Positions 44,206-55,795 of a stretch of 64,000 nucleotides of DNA are shown in pieces. The stretch is from positions 6,507,178-6,571,177 of the forward strand of contig CM070717.1 in NCBI GenBank assembly GCA_036346275.1. Direction: 5' to 3'. The first letter of the stretch is position 1. Each line of letters begins with the position of its first letter. The notes beneath the pieces are model-generated. The model was given only the letters and a program-made list of their open reading frames with translations, made no database searches and was not told the origin of the DNA. The DNA comes from Otatea glauca (taxonomy: Eukaryota > Streptophyta > Magnoliopsida > Poales > Poaceae). Made by a program: the position numbers and the translations under genes.

Positions 44206-44558
44206 AAAAGACCTTACTGAAGCGAATCTCACTGGCATTTGAATGCACACTTTTGTAATTGCCTCGTATTTATCTTCCCAGGTTTTTCGGAGGTGCTCAT
44301 TACATCGTTGCAGTGGGAGAAGTAGCGGATATAGGATCAAAATTTAGGTTAGGTGGAACGAACCAATAGTATTATCCAGTAGCAAAGCGAGACATAGTTA
44401 ATAGCAATCTCACTAATAAGAGCGAATGACACTAGATGGAACTCGAAACTACAGTCAAGATATAAAGACAAAGGTCGAATATCCACAACATTTTCACTTG
44501 CAAATGCTAAAATAGCTCTTCAAATATATGACATCAACCAATCACAAATCATAATCTA
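44206..44558. other. Remaining unit tail and backbone
   Basis: Positions 44258-44320 carry the tail words TTGCCTCGTATTTATCTTCC and GGTGCTCATTAC. After that nothing is recognised. Confidence 0.45.
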
Positions 44559-44719
44559 ATGGAATTTTCGACTAATTTCTTCAATTCCCCTTGCAGCCTT
44601 CAAGCCTTGCTTAGAGCAAGGCCAAAAGCTTTCTCATGTCATTCTCTATCCCAAAATTTGAGTAACCAGCTGTATTGTGTAGTCTCCAATAGAATCTCTA
44701 TCGCATTCCCTATTTTGAG

Positions 44720-45210
44720 GATTGGAGAGAGAATCCCGAAATATCAGGATTCTCTCTCTGTTCCCATCGCGTTCCTCATCTGCTCGAGTGCAACGATCGC
44801 TCCCTCCTGTGCCCACGAGGAACCTGCGAGGAGGCGACCGCTCCACCGCCCGCTTGGCCTGTCGCTTCCCTTCATTCACCCAGCCCAAGCCTGCGGACCT
44901 CTCCAACAATGTGGCGGATTCCGCAGAGGCAGAGGCACGGGTGCCGGAGGTGGCGGTGGCAGAGGAGGAGCCACCGCGATCGGCGACGGTGAAGCAGGAG
45001 GAGGCGAAGGCGGCGCTCCACACCGAGGGGTCCCACCCGTTCACCATGCGGGAGCTCCTCAGCAGCTCAAGGAGGACGGCAAGGGCACGGTGGCGGCATC
45101 CTGGAGCGGAGGTGGCGTTAGATCAGCGTTCGGGGAGGGGAACAGGATTGGATCTGGCGATGCCGAGAGCTCCTCATACAGGTTGGTGAAGATGCACGCT
45201 TTAGAATGAA
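44720..45210 (+). pseudogene. GC-rich gene fragment of unknown family, frame-broken
   Basis: One plus-strand frame reads PADLSNNVADSAEAEARVPE and then GSHPFTMRELLSSS (to about 45065). The neighbouring frame continues it as QLKEDGKGTVAAS and FGEGNRIGSGDAESSSYR, so a frameshift lies near 45060. The style (acidic, Ala/Glu-rich, then SHPFTMRELL) looks like the N-terminus of a plant protein, but I cannot name it. It has no start context I trust and no downstream exons I could join. Confidence 0.4.
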
Positions 45211-45814
45211 AAGTATGTCTTCTTTATCTTCGTTGAAAGTAAGACTCATTGAAAGTAAGGCGTTGGATTGGATTCTTGGTGGAAGAGTGAATTATTTAAA
45301 GGGCGAACATATTTACTTGGGAAAACAGTGCTAAAATCATCATCTTTCCCAGTTGAGCTTCAACAAAAAATTTAAATTTTTTCACATGGGGACAATTGTT
45401 GAATAGCCTTCTCTGTATCCTACAAAGTCTAGCCATATCAAGATCAATGTGTCCATTTAAGTTTTGCTCCCCGTAGCATCTGCATGTTAATTGTATCCCC
45501 AATATGCTTGGTAATAGTCCGTTCAAGCTTTTGACCACATAAATTGATTCAGCAAAAACAAGCCTCTGCATGTTCTAGTGTTATATTTTGATAGCCATGC
45601 ACTTGCTGATATAATCTGAGATAGCTTTAGAGGAAAGGGGAGAACAAGCATTGTTCTTAACTATCGCTTTCCTGCTACTAATGCAATGAGAAATAGTTCC
45701 TTTCTGATAGTAGAGAGATGCCGCATGCAGCTTGTCGGCCGGGATATATGTTTTACCAGTATTAAGATACCAGCATTTGATTTTCAATGGTGCATCCAGT
45801 GAGGTTGACAAGGC
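45211..45814. other. Backbone, no gene recognised
   Basis: Short minus-strand ORFs (45296-45571 and 45581-45877) have no domain I know. Confidence 0.35.
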
Positions 45815-46085
45815 ATGAGAAATTTTAATGTGAATGTTTGTGATGTTAATTTGGATAATCATAATATGTGGAAGCAAATTGTTAAGTATAATACTGATAT
45901 GCCAAATATCTTTTCATGCTCTACTGAAAATGCTTCTCCATTTTGGAAAGGGGTGATGAGGGCTAATAAAGCTGCACATTTTGGTTATCAGTGGGCAGTT
46001 GGGAGGGAGAATCAAATGGGAAAAGAAGATTTCTTGAATATATTGATATGTGAATGGATGGTGCTAGTTGGGTCAGAATCACTAA
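45815..46085 (+). pseudogene. Fragment of a LINE-type reverse transcriptase (zf-RVT region)
   Basis: The frame reads WKQIVKYNTDMPNIFSC, SPFWKGVMRANKAAHFGYQW and VGRENQM. The order W-x-x-I-V...NIF...SPFWKG(V/L)...GYRWxVG is typical of the segment before the zinc-binding region near the C-terminus of plant non-LTR reverse transcriptases. No upstream RT or endonuclease is present, so this is a short remnant. Confidence 0.55.
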
Positions 46086-47462
46086 CGATGATTTTTTAAT
46101 CAGTTGGATATGGTTGCTACTTTTACTGGAACTGGCTGCTACACTAGCTGATTATGTTGTTTTCCTTTGCAATATACACAGAAAGAAGGGAATCGCTGGA
46201 TGGTGGTTCTACCTCCGGCGCAGGTGAGCAGCTCCACCGTAGCAGAAGGGAATCTGATTTCTTTGTTCTTCCCAGAGCCTAGTGACATGATCAATATCTC
46301 AAGGTTGGCAGGGAGGATGACTGGGAGAGCGGTTGGGCACCTCATGTTGTTCTGCCGGTAGATGGACGACATCCTAGAGCAGAGTGCAGCAAAGAAGGTA
46401 CCGTGCAGGTTCTTGCTCGTATATTAGTTCATTAGTGCGATGTGAATATAGTTGTGTGAGCTGATTCTTGTGCGTGTATATTTACTCACTTGCCATGTGA
46501 AACAATGCGTGATCCAGTATGTTCAATTGGGCTGAATTGTTTTTCTTAGGTTAACGAAGCAGAGTCTGGTGTTTGCGTTGATGCGAGATTTATATAGCTG
46601 ATGGATGCGATTCTTTGTGCTGCAGGAAAGGAGCAAGCCATGGAGATGGAGGAGCCATCTTCGGCTGATCCCCCACCAATTTTCTGGAAGTCGAGGAGAT
46701 CAGCCTCAAGTGCTTGTAAAGAGCCATTGGCCCCTTCACAAATGATATGTTTGAGGTGTTTTATGCTATCAGATTTCTCCAGGGTATGTTCCATGACAAT
46801 CGAATCCATTCTTGCTAACTTACCAGTAATCACAGGAGTAACTTCCATCTGATCATGTTGTAGTGCCAATGGTCTTGGTCTTTGAGCCTCTGGAGCCGAT
46901 CAACGACAAGCACACCTCTGCTCTCTGCTGAAATGTTGTTCCCACCACCATATTTCGAGCATGCATCATGTCCTAAGGAATTTTAAGTTTGTTTTGTAGA
47001 GTTTTCTGCCAAGAATGGCAGAAGTAGCTTGGCTGCATGTGAACTAGCATTCCCAGAATTATGGTGAGACTAAAGGGTGCATTTCAATTTTCAATGGGTT
47101 ATTTCTGTAGACATGTAAGCACGATTTGATATCCATCGGTGGATCGTGCTGCTGGAAATGTTTGTTTTGCAAGTGGTTCTGCTGGATGGTCTTTTACCTT
47201 ATGTTGTATGAATTTATGTTGGACGAACTTGTCAACATAGCCGTTACGATGGCCGTTAGAATAAATTTCAAATTTTAAATTTCTGCATTTAAAAATAACC
47301 GTTAATTTTTTCTAGTAAAAAATAAAGTTGCTCGTATGGCGGTTATGAAATATCATTATAATATAGGAGGGAGAAAAATAGAGAATAGGATTTGGGGAAT
47401 GCTATTGGAGAGGGAAGAGATATAGAGAAGAAATCTTTTTCGAGAATTCTATATATAGGGAT
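46086..47462. other. Backbone with unassigned exon-like pieces
   Basis: An open piece at 46200-46362 (SSTVAEGNLISLFFPEPSDM; GRAVGHLMLFCR) has borders resembling exons (CACAG before, CAGGTGAGC inside). A minus-strand ORF at 46546-46869 (MDSIVMEHTLEKSDSIKHL) is also unplaced. I cannot assign either. The end of the stretch (47380-47462) is flanking sequence of the copia insertion and resembles a MITE ending GGAGATGGCC beyond 54360. Confidence 0.35.
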
Positions 47463-47467
47463 ATAGG

Positions 47468-47693
47468 TGTTAAGAAACCTCACTATCGAATAGTCCGGGG
47501 TTCTCGAACAGATCTGAAGTGGAGAACAGAAAGAGAGAGAGACACGTGTTTAGGGAGAGCGAAAGCGGAAATTCTTTATTGCTAATGAATTCTTGTACAT
47601 TAGGGGGGACCCCTCCTCCTTTATAGCGCTCATCCAGGGTTTTGGCTAAGGGACCACATGGGCCTTCCAATGGGCTATTAGGGTTTCTTAACA
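47468..47693 (-). repeat. 3' LTR of the 6.9-kb copia element
   Basis: It is 226 bp, matching 54116-54340. On the minus strand a GAGCGCTATAAAGGAGG segment gives a TATAAAGG box. The base pairs next to it inside the element (CTCCCCCTTGGG, minus CCCAAGGGGGAG) form the polypurine tract. Confidence 0.9.
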
Positions 47694-48169
47694 CTCCCCC
47701 TTGGGCCCTTTGCCGCGAGATGCATATGCCTCATTAAAACTCCAGAAAAACCCAGTGGGAAAAATACTTGGAGAAAAGTACATAGCATACGCTACTATGT
47801 TGCACGAATTGCCTCGTTAAAACCTTATGCAAGAAAACTTCATGAAAAACTTGCTAAGGAAAAAGAGTACAATTCTCCCAACTTCAATTGCTAATCTTCG
47901 AGATTCATGTCGGGTATTCATAATTCATCTTCAGGATTCATGTGGGAGTATGTGAAATATCTCACCCAAATATGCACTTTCTAAGTCTCATCATCCCAAT
48001 TCCTTTCACGCACCTTTCAAAGGTAGACGCTGGAGTGATTTAGTGAACAAATGCAAGATTTTCACATGACTTAGTATGCAATATCTTGATCTCGCTCATC
48101 TTATGCAATTCATGAGCATAGAAGAACTTGGGGTTGATATGCTTCATTGAGATTGCTCTTCACATAACC

Positions 48170-49440
48170 CATTTGTGCTTGGGCAACACAAGTCGCATTA
48201 TCTTCATAAATTATCGTGGGAGTTTGCTCAATGTTCAAACCACATGACTTACGGATGTGGTGAACCATTCTTCCGAGCCATGCACATTCTCGGATGCTTC
48301 ATACAAAGCGATGATTTCGAGTGGTTTGTCGACGCCGAGACAAGAGTCCGCTTAGACGACTTCCAAGAAATTGCTTTGTTCCTCCACATAGAAAAACATA
48401 GCCGCTTGGGACTTACCAAGATGCGGTCCGATAGGTACCAAAGATCGCGTAGCCAACCAAATTCAATTCATTGTTTCTTCCAAAATGCATCGAGGTCTTT
48501 GCTTCCTTGGAGGTAGCGGAAGATATCCTTAATCCCTTTCCAATGCCTTTTGGTGGGTTACTGCCTGCATCGAGCTAGCAAATTCACTACGAACGCAATG
48601 TCGGCCTAGTGCTATTCGCAAGGTACATGAGCGCTCCAATTGCACTCAAATATGGGAATTCTGCTCCTAGGACCTCCTCCCCCTCTTCTCTAGGTCTGTA
48701 TGAGTCTAGGTCTGCTTGGAGTGACCTTCCCACCATTGGAGTCTTCGCAGGATATGCTTTTTCAAATCCAAATCTTTCCAACACTTTACGTGTGTAGGTT
48801 GATTGATGTACCAAGATTCCTCCTTGACATGTTCAAGCCGCAAGCCTAAACAAAACTTGGTTTTACCCAAATCTTTCATTTCAAACTCAAACTTCAAGTA
48901 TGAGCATGCCTCTTCAATTTCTTCATCCGTCCCAATGATGTTCAAGTCATCTACATAGACGGAGATTATCTGTAATCCATTCGGGATCACAGTATAAACA
49001 CACATGGACAATCTTCATTGTTTGTGTAGCCTTTCTTGCAGAGAAAATCACTCAAGCGATTGTACCACATTCTTCCCGATCGCTTCAAACCCATACAGTG
49101 ATTTCTCCAATTTCACACTGCATGTGTTTCTATTTGCTCCATCTTGGTTCGGGATAGGAATTCCTTCCGGTACTTTCATATATATCTCCGAATCCAAGTT
49201 TCCATACAAATAGGCTGTGACAACATCCATTAGCTTCATTCTCAACTTCAAGTTGACTGTCATCGAGATCAAATATCTAAAGGTAATTCCTCCCATGACC
49301 GGAGAATAGGTTTCTTCATAATCAACTCCAGGATGTTGAGTGAAACCTTGAGCTACAAGCCTTGCTTTATACCTTACAACCGTTGTTTTCATTTCTCTTC
49401 CAACAAAGACCCATTTGTGACCTCACGGGGTTTATATGGG
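48170..49440 (-). pseudogene. Reverse transcriptase and RNase H of the 6.9-kb copia element
   Basis: The minus-strand frame 49392-49048 reads RYKARLVAQGFTQHPGVDY, EETYSPV, LMDVVTAYLYGNLDSEIYM. The next frame, 49011-48706, has IISVYVDDLNIIGTDEEI, the YVDD active site, and FEMKDLGKTKFCLGLRLEH. A third, 48814-48587, has STYTRKVLERFGF and FPYLSAIGALMYLANSTRP. RNase H traces continue to about 48170 in mixed frames. The three frames must be joined by frameshifts near 49040 and 48800. Confidence 0.87.
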
Positions 49441-51030
49441 GAGGTGTGCGGCATCGGGCTCAAACACTCTCTCTTGTTCGGAGAGACTAACTCGCAGATG
49501 ATTGCTTTTTCCATTCTTCCCAATCTAGCCTTTTCTTGCACTCTGCGAGATGCGTGCTCGGGATCATGATCAATGATTGAGGCAATCTTCTTTGCAAAGT
49601 ATGCATCAACGTTGGTCGTTGCTCTATTCGTGATTCTCTGTTATTACAAAGTTTATGGCCATTTCTTCATGGGGTGCTTCATGCACTTCTACTTGCTCTT
49701 TGCTTTTCCCTATCGCATGAGCAAGTTCCTTTAGCTTTCATCGCCTATGTGTGCGCACACATTATTTTCGCGGCTTCCTTCAATGGAAGATTCAAGTCCG
49801 GAATTGCCTTTTCCGTTGGCTTCTTTCCAGTGCTGTGTCTCAACCGCTCCCCTTCTTTCCTTGGGGCATTTTCGTGATTGGTTGTGGTAAGTCCTATCGC
49901 CAGCTTTTCTCGCACGCCTCCGGTACTTTGGGTTTGAGGAGCCGATTGCTCGCTTTTTCTTTGAGGCCTCTGAACAGGTTGAGGGATACCTTCTATTTTC
50001 TTTGGTATTTCCACCTCTCTCGTGCATTCCTTGCGGGTACATGCGACTTAACCACGCCTTCGGATCACAAAATGATCAGCAGTTCATTTGCTAAATTCTC
50101 GCAAATCAATTATCTTCGGACTTCTTGATTTGCTTCGTTAGTGCGGGGTCATGTGCGGGGATCCAGTGGAATGCCATATGATTTCCGGCATTTTTCATCC
50201 AAAGGTTGATTTCTCCCCTAATGACGGAAACGATCCTCGTCAAAGATGCAATCGTGAATCAGTGTATGCAAGTCTCCAGTCATGGGTTCCAAATACCGAT
50301 TATGGATGCACTCTAATAACCAACGATATCCCGGACTTGCGGAGAGGGCCCATTGCGATCCGAGAGGGTGGTATAGGTACATATACCATACACCCAAATT
50401 TTCTAAGATGGGAGATCTTGGGATGATCCGTGCACAAGTCGCATAGGAGAATGGATGTTGTAGGTCGACGGTCTAAAATTGATAAGAGCTGCTGCGTGCA
50501 GATCGCGTGTCCCAACAAGTGTTGGGCAAGTTACAACTCGCAAAGCGGTCCGCAATGAACTTAATCCTCTTTATTAGTGCTCGCTAGTCCATTCTGCGAT
50601 GGACGTGCGGTACAGAGTGCTCAACTGCTATCCTCGTTTGTGCAATAATTATCAAATGCCTTTGAAGTAAATTCTCCGCATTGTCCATTCTAATGGACTT
50701 CACGCGATGATCGGGAAAGCATTCTTAATTCTTATGATCTGCGAGATCGCTTTGCAAAAGCATGGTTTCTTGTTGACAACAAGCATACATGCGACCATTT
50801 CGAGGAAGCATCGATGAGCACCATAAAGTATCAAACGGCCCGGACAGTGGGCTGAATCGGACGCAAATATCCCCTCGGATGCGTTCCAGAATGCAGGATT
50901 TCACTTTGCACTTTCATAACAGAGGGTCTAGTTATTAATTTCCGGTGGCACATGCAGGCACACAAAATCTTCATGATTCGGAAATTTTTAACACTAATGC
51001 CATGACCCGTGAGTTGTTCACTATATTTCT
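49441..51030 (-). pseudogene. Integrase and linker of the 6.9-kb copia element
   Basis: Minus-strand frame 50518-50300 reads LGHAICTQQLL then HPKISHLRKFGCMVYVP, the usual C-terminal part of a copia integrase. The rest of the core is scattered over frames between 50520 and 51030. Positions 49741-50042 give a Lys/Gly-rich hydrophilic stretch, as expected of the integrase-RT linker. Confidence 0.7.
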
Positions 51031-51090
51031 CATCATTCTAAGACCAAGATGACCTAATCTACCATGCCATAAAGAAAATAACTCGAGCTT

Positions 51091-51480
51091 CTAAAAGCAG
51101 TCTTCAAGGAAGTATACACTTGGGTGCATGAATATTCGTGTAGTACAACCTGATTCATATGAGGGACATTTTTCTAATACCATTTTTCCACATACCGCGT
51201 GCTTCACAATGCACAAGTATTCTTTGCCATTTTCTTCATTGGTTTCTACGTGAAAACCATTGGCGCGGATGTCTTTAAAGCTTAAGAGAGTGCGCGTTGA
51301 TTCGGGGTACAAAAGGGCTTCTTCAATTACCAAAGTTGTACCCATAGGCAATATAATAGTGGCTCTTCCTGAGCCGATTACATATGAGTCGCTTCCTGCG
51401 ATCGTAGTAATCTTTCCAGCGTTCTTCGTGATCCACCGAAATACTTAAGACTCTCTTAAGATGGTATTTGTTGTGCCACA
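51091..51480 (-). pseudogene. Protease region of the 6.9-kb copia element
   Basis: The frame 51351-51091 reads PMGTTLVIEEALLYPESTRT, LLSFKDIRANGFHVET, the typical part just after the protease active site. The active-site segment itself falls upstream near 51480 in a different frame (CIVD visible). Confidence 0.7.
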
Positions 51481-51743
51481 TCAACAATGCATATCTCTTC
51501 CATTTGGGGCTACACGATTTCTAGATAAAAGAAATATAATTCTAATCGGATAGAGGCAAAACAATCCAAATATTACTTGCAAAATTGAAGAATATGGAAT
51601 AAAGAATAAATTGTGTATTTATTCATGAAAGAAGTATGCTCTTCTAGAGCTTACAATCCTTTATTAAAAGAAAAAATGCTAACAACCAAAAACTAAAAGA
51701 AATGCATTAAATGAATCATAAAATATGCATTAATTTCTCGCTT

Positions 51744-52760
51744 CTATATCATCCGCAGGTTTTCTTCATTTGCCATAATCATGGTTGCAAGATCGATGTC
51801 CGTGCTATTTCGTGAGGATGAGGCAAGTGGGGTGTCTACATCCATGACATCATCTTCACCGATGTTGGCGGCGCGCCTCTGTGAGGCGTTTTCCTTTGCC
51901 TTCTTCTTAGCTCGATATGCGTTGATCGCTTCTTTGGATTCGCGACATATCTTCGACCAATGTCCCCAAGTGCCACACTTGAAGGTGTGCAGTTCATTGT
52001 CCATACGACTTGGCGTCGGCCCTTTCTTTGTCATCCTCTTCACGGGGCTTTGGACTTTCCTTTGGCACGAGTCCTCTCTTTTCCACCCTGCTTGCCCTTC
52101 TTTCTATTAATGGGCTTTCTAATCTTGTAGCTATTGGCATTGACTTTTGTGCCAGTGCCTCGTCCATGTGGCTGCGAGACATAGTTCTTGCGTAGAACAT
52201 CGTCTTGCGATTCCGCAACTTGCATTACACCAATCGATTCGCTATACTCCTTGTATGCGTCCGACGATAGCTGCGTGCACTGGATAGCATTAGGTGGAAG
52301 GTGGAGAGAGTTTTCTCAATCTTCTCTTCGTCGGTGATCTTCTTGCCACATAGAGAGAGATTGGTACAAATTCGTGCAAGGCGTAATTGTACTCGCCATC
52401 GTTTCAAGTTCGCAAACCTCAGCGCACCCAATCTTGCCGTGCTCGGGCAAGATGGTGTACTTGAGCTTTTCAACCGCTTCAAGTGTAGTCCAAAGTTCAA
52501 GTGCACTCTCCTCACCATATATTCATTTTTGAGTGGTGAGAGGTGGTGCACGAGAAAATGCGAGCTTGATCGCTCGCTCACGGTGGGTTTTGCGTCCCAC
52601 GAGGACCCTAGACCAATCACGAACGGAGCTTCTTGCCCCCAAGAACAATCTTTACGTCCGATGCCCAAGTGAGGTAGTTCGACCATGCGGGCGCTTCTTC
52701 AAACTCACGATTCACAATTCGGACATCCGCATGATTTCAAAATTCGGTTTTAGATTACTC
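51744..52760 (-). pseudogene. Gag of the 6.9-kb copia element
   Basis: Frame 52686-52225 carries the N-terminal and central part (KKITDEEKIEKTLSTFH is the clearest copia-gag segment). Frame 52043-51744 carries a zinc knuckle in FKCGTWGHWSKICRE and an acidic end. The pieces are joined by shifted frames at 52000-52225. Confidence 0.75.
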
Positions 52761-52779
52761 GTGTAATCTGATAGATAAT

Positions 52780-54110
52780 GGTTGCAAAAAGCATAAAGTG
52801 CAGAAAAATAAATTGCTATGCATTGCAATATATTAAATAAAGCAATGGATTCAAAAATCATAAAGAAAAATCATAAAACAGAGAAATAGAGCAAGAAAAA
52901 TTAAAAACAGAGCCAAATAAATCTTCTTGATTTTCTGGCAATTTTTCAAAATTTTCTGCAATTTTTTTTTCTTTCTTTTTCTTTCTTCCTTTTTTTTCTC
53001 TATTTTTGTTTTTCTTTCTTCCGTCAAACCGGCGGCCAAGCATCGCTTAGCCGCCTACTGCTTGGCCCATTTCGTGCACAACAAAGCGCACGGCTAGGGT
53101 TTCCCTAGCCGCCGCTTCTTTCTTCCCGTCTGCGAGTTCTTTTCCGTTCTGCGCCGCTTCTTTTCTTCCGTTTGCCGCCGCCTTCTTTCGCGCGTGGCTT
53201 CTTGCGCCACTTTCTCTTCCTCTCAAGCGTCATGCGGGGTTGGCGAGGCCCGCGGTGGTGGTCGAGCCGCGGCGGCCGAGGTGGCCGAGGCGCCGATGGC
53301 ATGCATGCGCCGCAAGATCTTCGAGTGGCGGCGGGCTAGGCCGAAGCGCCCGCAAGGTCGAGGCAATGGCGGCGGGCGCGCCGGGCGAGTAACAAGCGAG
53401 CGGCAGAGCCGACGAGGCGCGGCGGCGAGCGCGGAGTGTCCGGTGAGGCCGAGGAGCTTTGGCGGGGCCGGCGGCCGAGCCGACGGCGGCGGCTTCATGC
53501 CGTGAGGCGGGCGCCGTGTGGCGTCTCGACGGGCTCGGCTTGGCCGCTTCACGCGGTGCTCCGGCCGAGGCGCCTCTGGCCGGCCGCGAGCGCACGGGGC
53601 GAGGAGGCCGAGGAGGCGCTGCGACGCACGGGCGTCCGGCCGGGATCGAGGAGGCGCGGCGGCGGCACGAGGCCAAGGCCGGCGGCGGCACGAAGCCGAC
53701 GGCGGGGCCCGAGGCACTCCGACGGCGATGCCTCTTCGTGAGGCGTCGGCGACCGTGCCGAGCACGGGCGGCGGCGCCGCGAGGCCAAGTGGGGAGATGG
53801 CATCGCGAGGCCAATCGCGGCGGCGGTGGCAGTGCCGGGCTTCATGCGACGACACGCGGACCGATGTAGCGACAGCGGCGCGCTGCGAGCGTGAGGCCGA
53901 CCACATGTTTTTTCTCTTTTTTTTCTGTGGATGATGAACAGTAGATCTTGTATTGTAGATTCATGTCGTGTAGCTTCTTGCCACGTGACGGACAGTACCA
54001 GATGCGTATGTTAGATGCATGCATTGAAAACAACAGCGATTAGATTCAATCGCCGAAACCCACCTCTTCTCACCTTTTCAATTCTGATCTCCGATAGAGC
54101 TTCGTGCTGA
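52780..54110 (-). other. Long leader of the copia element with a very GC-rich block
   Basis: Between primer site and gag lie 1.35 kb. Positions 53100-53900 are extremely rich in G, C and CpG with many GAGGC/GCCTCG words. Positions 52930-53035 are a T/C-rich tract on the plus strand. Long open frames in all registers (53223-53906 minus, 53459-53869 plus and others) follow from low stop-codon density in GC-rich DNA. It may be a captured host segment. Confidence 0.6.
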
Positions 54111-54115
54111 TAACG
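54098..54115 (-). other. Primer-binding site of the 6.9-kb copia element
   Basis: Next to the 5' LTR the minus strand reads CGTTATCAGCACGAAGC, the TATCAGCACGA form known from some plant copia elements. Confidence 0.6.
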
Positions 54116-54340
54116 TGTTAAGGAACCTCGCTATCGAATAGTTCGGGGTTCTCGAACAGATCTGAAGTGGAGAACAGAAAGAGAGAGACACGTGTTTAGG
54201 GAGAGCGAAAGCGGAAATTCTTTATTGCTAATGAATTCTTGTACATTAGGGGGGACCCCTCCTCCTTTTATAGCGCCCATCCAGGGTTTTGGCTAAGGAA
54301 CCATATGGGCCTTCCAATAGGCTATTAGGGTTTTTTAACA
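54116..54340 (-). repeat. 5' LTR of the 6.9-kb copia element
   Basis: It is 225 bp, nearly identical to 47468-47693. It is followed by ATAGG, the right-hand target duplication. Confidence 0.9.
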
Positions 54341-54345
54341 ATAGG

Positions 54346-54761
54346 AATCTAAATTTAAGAAATAGTGTTGGAGATGGCCTTAGTTTCTTGCCTTAGCCTT
54401 TGGACCTGGACTAGCATTTTGGGTCGACGATCGCCGCTCTATCAGTGGCGTGGGACCCACCTGTCAGCTAGATCGTCTCCTCCACGCCGCCGTCCGCTGC
54501 GCCCGAGCTGCCCAACTCCACCCTCCCGGAGGCCTCGCCGTGGCGTGCGGCGACCCGTACAGAAGGTGGCGGCGGTACCAATCTCCCTCGCAGAGCTGAG
54601 CGGCCACCTCGGGAATCATGCTCGCGCCGCCTCCCAGCCCAGCAAGGCCGAGGAGGAGACGCCGCCGTCCTACCCCCTGCCGCCTCTGCGTCGTCCCAGG
54701 CCTTCCTCCTCAGGCACCTCGGCTACACGACGCGGGATTTGGGATGGCAGGGAGCTGGGCA
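54346..54761 (+). other. GC-rich stretch ahead of paralogous segment B
   Basis: This GC-rich DNA has short ORFs (54365-54817 plus and others) and no domain I know. It sits where the promoter and first exon of a MIR2118-type primary transcript might be. Confidence 0.4.
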
Positions 54762-55015
54762 GAATTGCCGATGTCCACCATGCGAGGGGAGAGAACCGAG
54801 AACAGGTACGCTGCTGAATCAAGCAGTATTGGCATTGCAAACTGCAACCTATTTGGCTATTTGCTTGTTTCTCTGAACTAGTGCCATGTACAGATTTCAG
54901 TTTCAGAGTTTGCAGCAAGCTTTCAGTATTTGGGCTGCATGTGAACATTTTTTTAATCTGTATCGATTATCTGGGTCTTACTACTTGCGCTGCACTCACT
55001 CAGTCCCATTTTAGG
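54762..55015 (+). repeat. Paralogous segment B of the backbone unit
   Basis: It matches 42865-43110, including GATGTCCACCATG, TTGCAAACTGCAACCTATTT and AGCTTTCAGTATTTGGGCTG. The copies are about 80% alike by eye. Confidence 0.65.
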
Positions 55016-55773
55016 CTGAAGATATTGCTGCTACTCACTACTCAGTACATGACTAGAAGTCTTTATCATTATGCATTCTGAAGGAGTGAAGGTTTTATGG
55101 ACGCATGATGACTTTTCCTAGGCAATAGTGTTTCTTTAACATATGCGGTATCCGCACTTAATTTTGCTGGACATTTTGAGCCCCATTAGTATTCCATAAG
55201 AATTTATTTACTCTCCATTGTATTTATGCTTAGTTGCATCAGTCTACTCATGAGTCTCAGACTTCCATTTTTGTCTACGCTCCTTAAATCAGGAGTTGTA
55301 CTATCCGCAGGATCGTTCTTCATAGTTGGCTGCTAAGTTGCCCCAAAACATCAAATCCCATCCACAGCATTACAACTTCAATCAGTAATATGTCTTCTTT
55401 CTTCGCAGTCATAATCAAGATATGTGCTGTTGTAATCATCACTTTTCTAGCCCTGTGTGATATTTTTTGCAAATCTAGACCCCTTGCGAACACAATTGCA
55501 AAAATAGTTCCATCCCTAACTGCGAAAGCTCCAGTGATGATTTCTACATTGTGTGCTGTTCAAGAGTTCTAGTACAAAATATACGGCTGTAGACATTAGA
55601 GTACCAAATGGAATAATGTTGTTTTCTTGAGAAAACATATGCCCCGCTAGAAATATCAGTCTTGAAGAGATGAATGTCAAAACAAATATTGAAAAGAATT
55701 ATTGACCTACAAGTTCAGCCAGTGACTTGTGCGTACATCACGCTTCGATCAATGACTTACATAGGTTCATTAA
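55016..55773. other. Backbone, nothing recognised
   Basis: AT-rich sequence without gene or clear repeat; short ORF at 55390-55572 without homology. Confidence 0.45.
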
Positions 55774-55795
55774 TTGACGATGCCTCTCAATCCTA
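55774..55795 (+). ncRNA. miR2118-like 22-mer
   Basis: The core starts TTGACGATGCCTCTC and ends ATCCTA, differing at four positions from the remembered rice form. The lead-in is altered. Its tail (TTCTTGTCATTGCC, then AATAAAAAGACCTTG, TTGGTGAGGCCACTAACTGA) matches the tail of 63294 closely. No hairpin arm was found. Confidence 0.45.

Larger units (their letters stand above)
47468..54340 (-). mobile_element. 6.9-kb Ty1/copia element
   Basis: Short LTRs (47468-47693 and 54116-54340) begin TGTTAAG and end TTAACA on the plus strand. The target duplication ATAGG is exact (47463-47467 and 54341-54345). On the minus strand the order is leader, gag, protease, integrase, RT and RNase H, which is copia order. 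The LTRs differ at only a few positions, so this insertion is younger than the large copia element. The polyprotein still carries several frameshifts. Confidence 0.92.

Noticed and set aside
53223..53906. Open frame of 227 residues on the minus strand, with long frames also on the plus strand
   Set aside because: The DNA is extremely GC-rich, stop codons are scarce in all frames, and the residues are Arg/Pro/Ala-rich without a domain.
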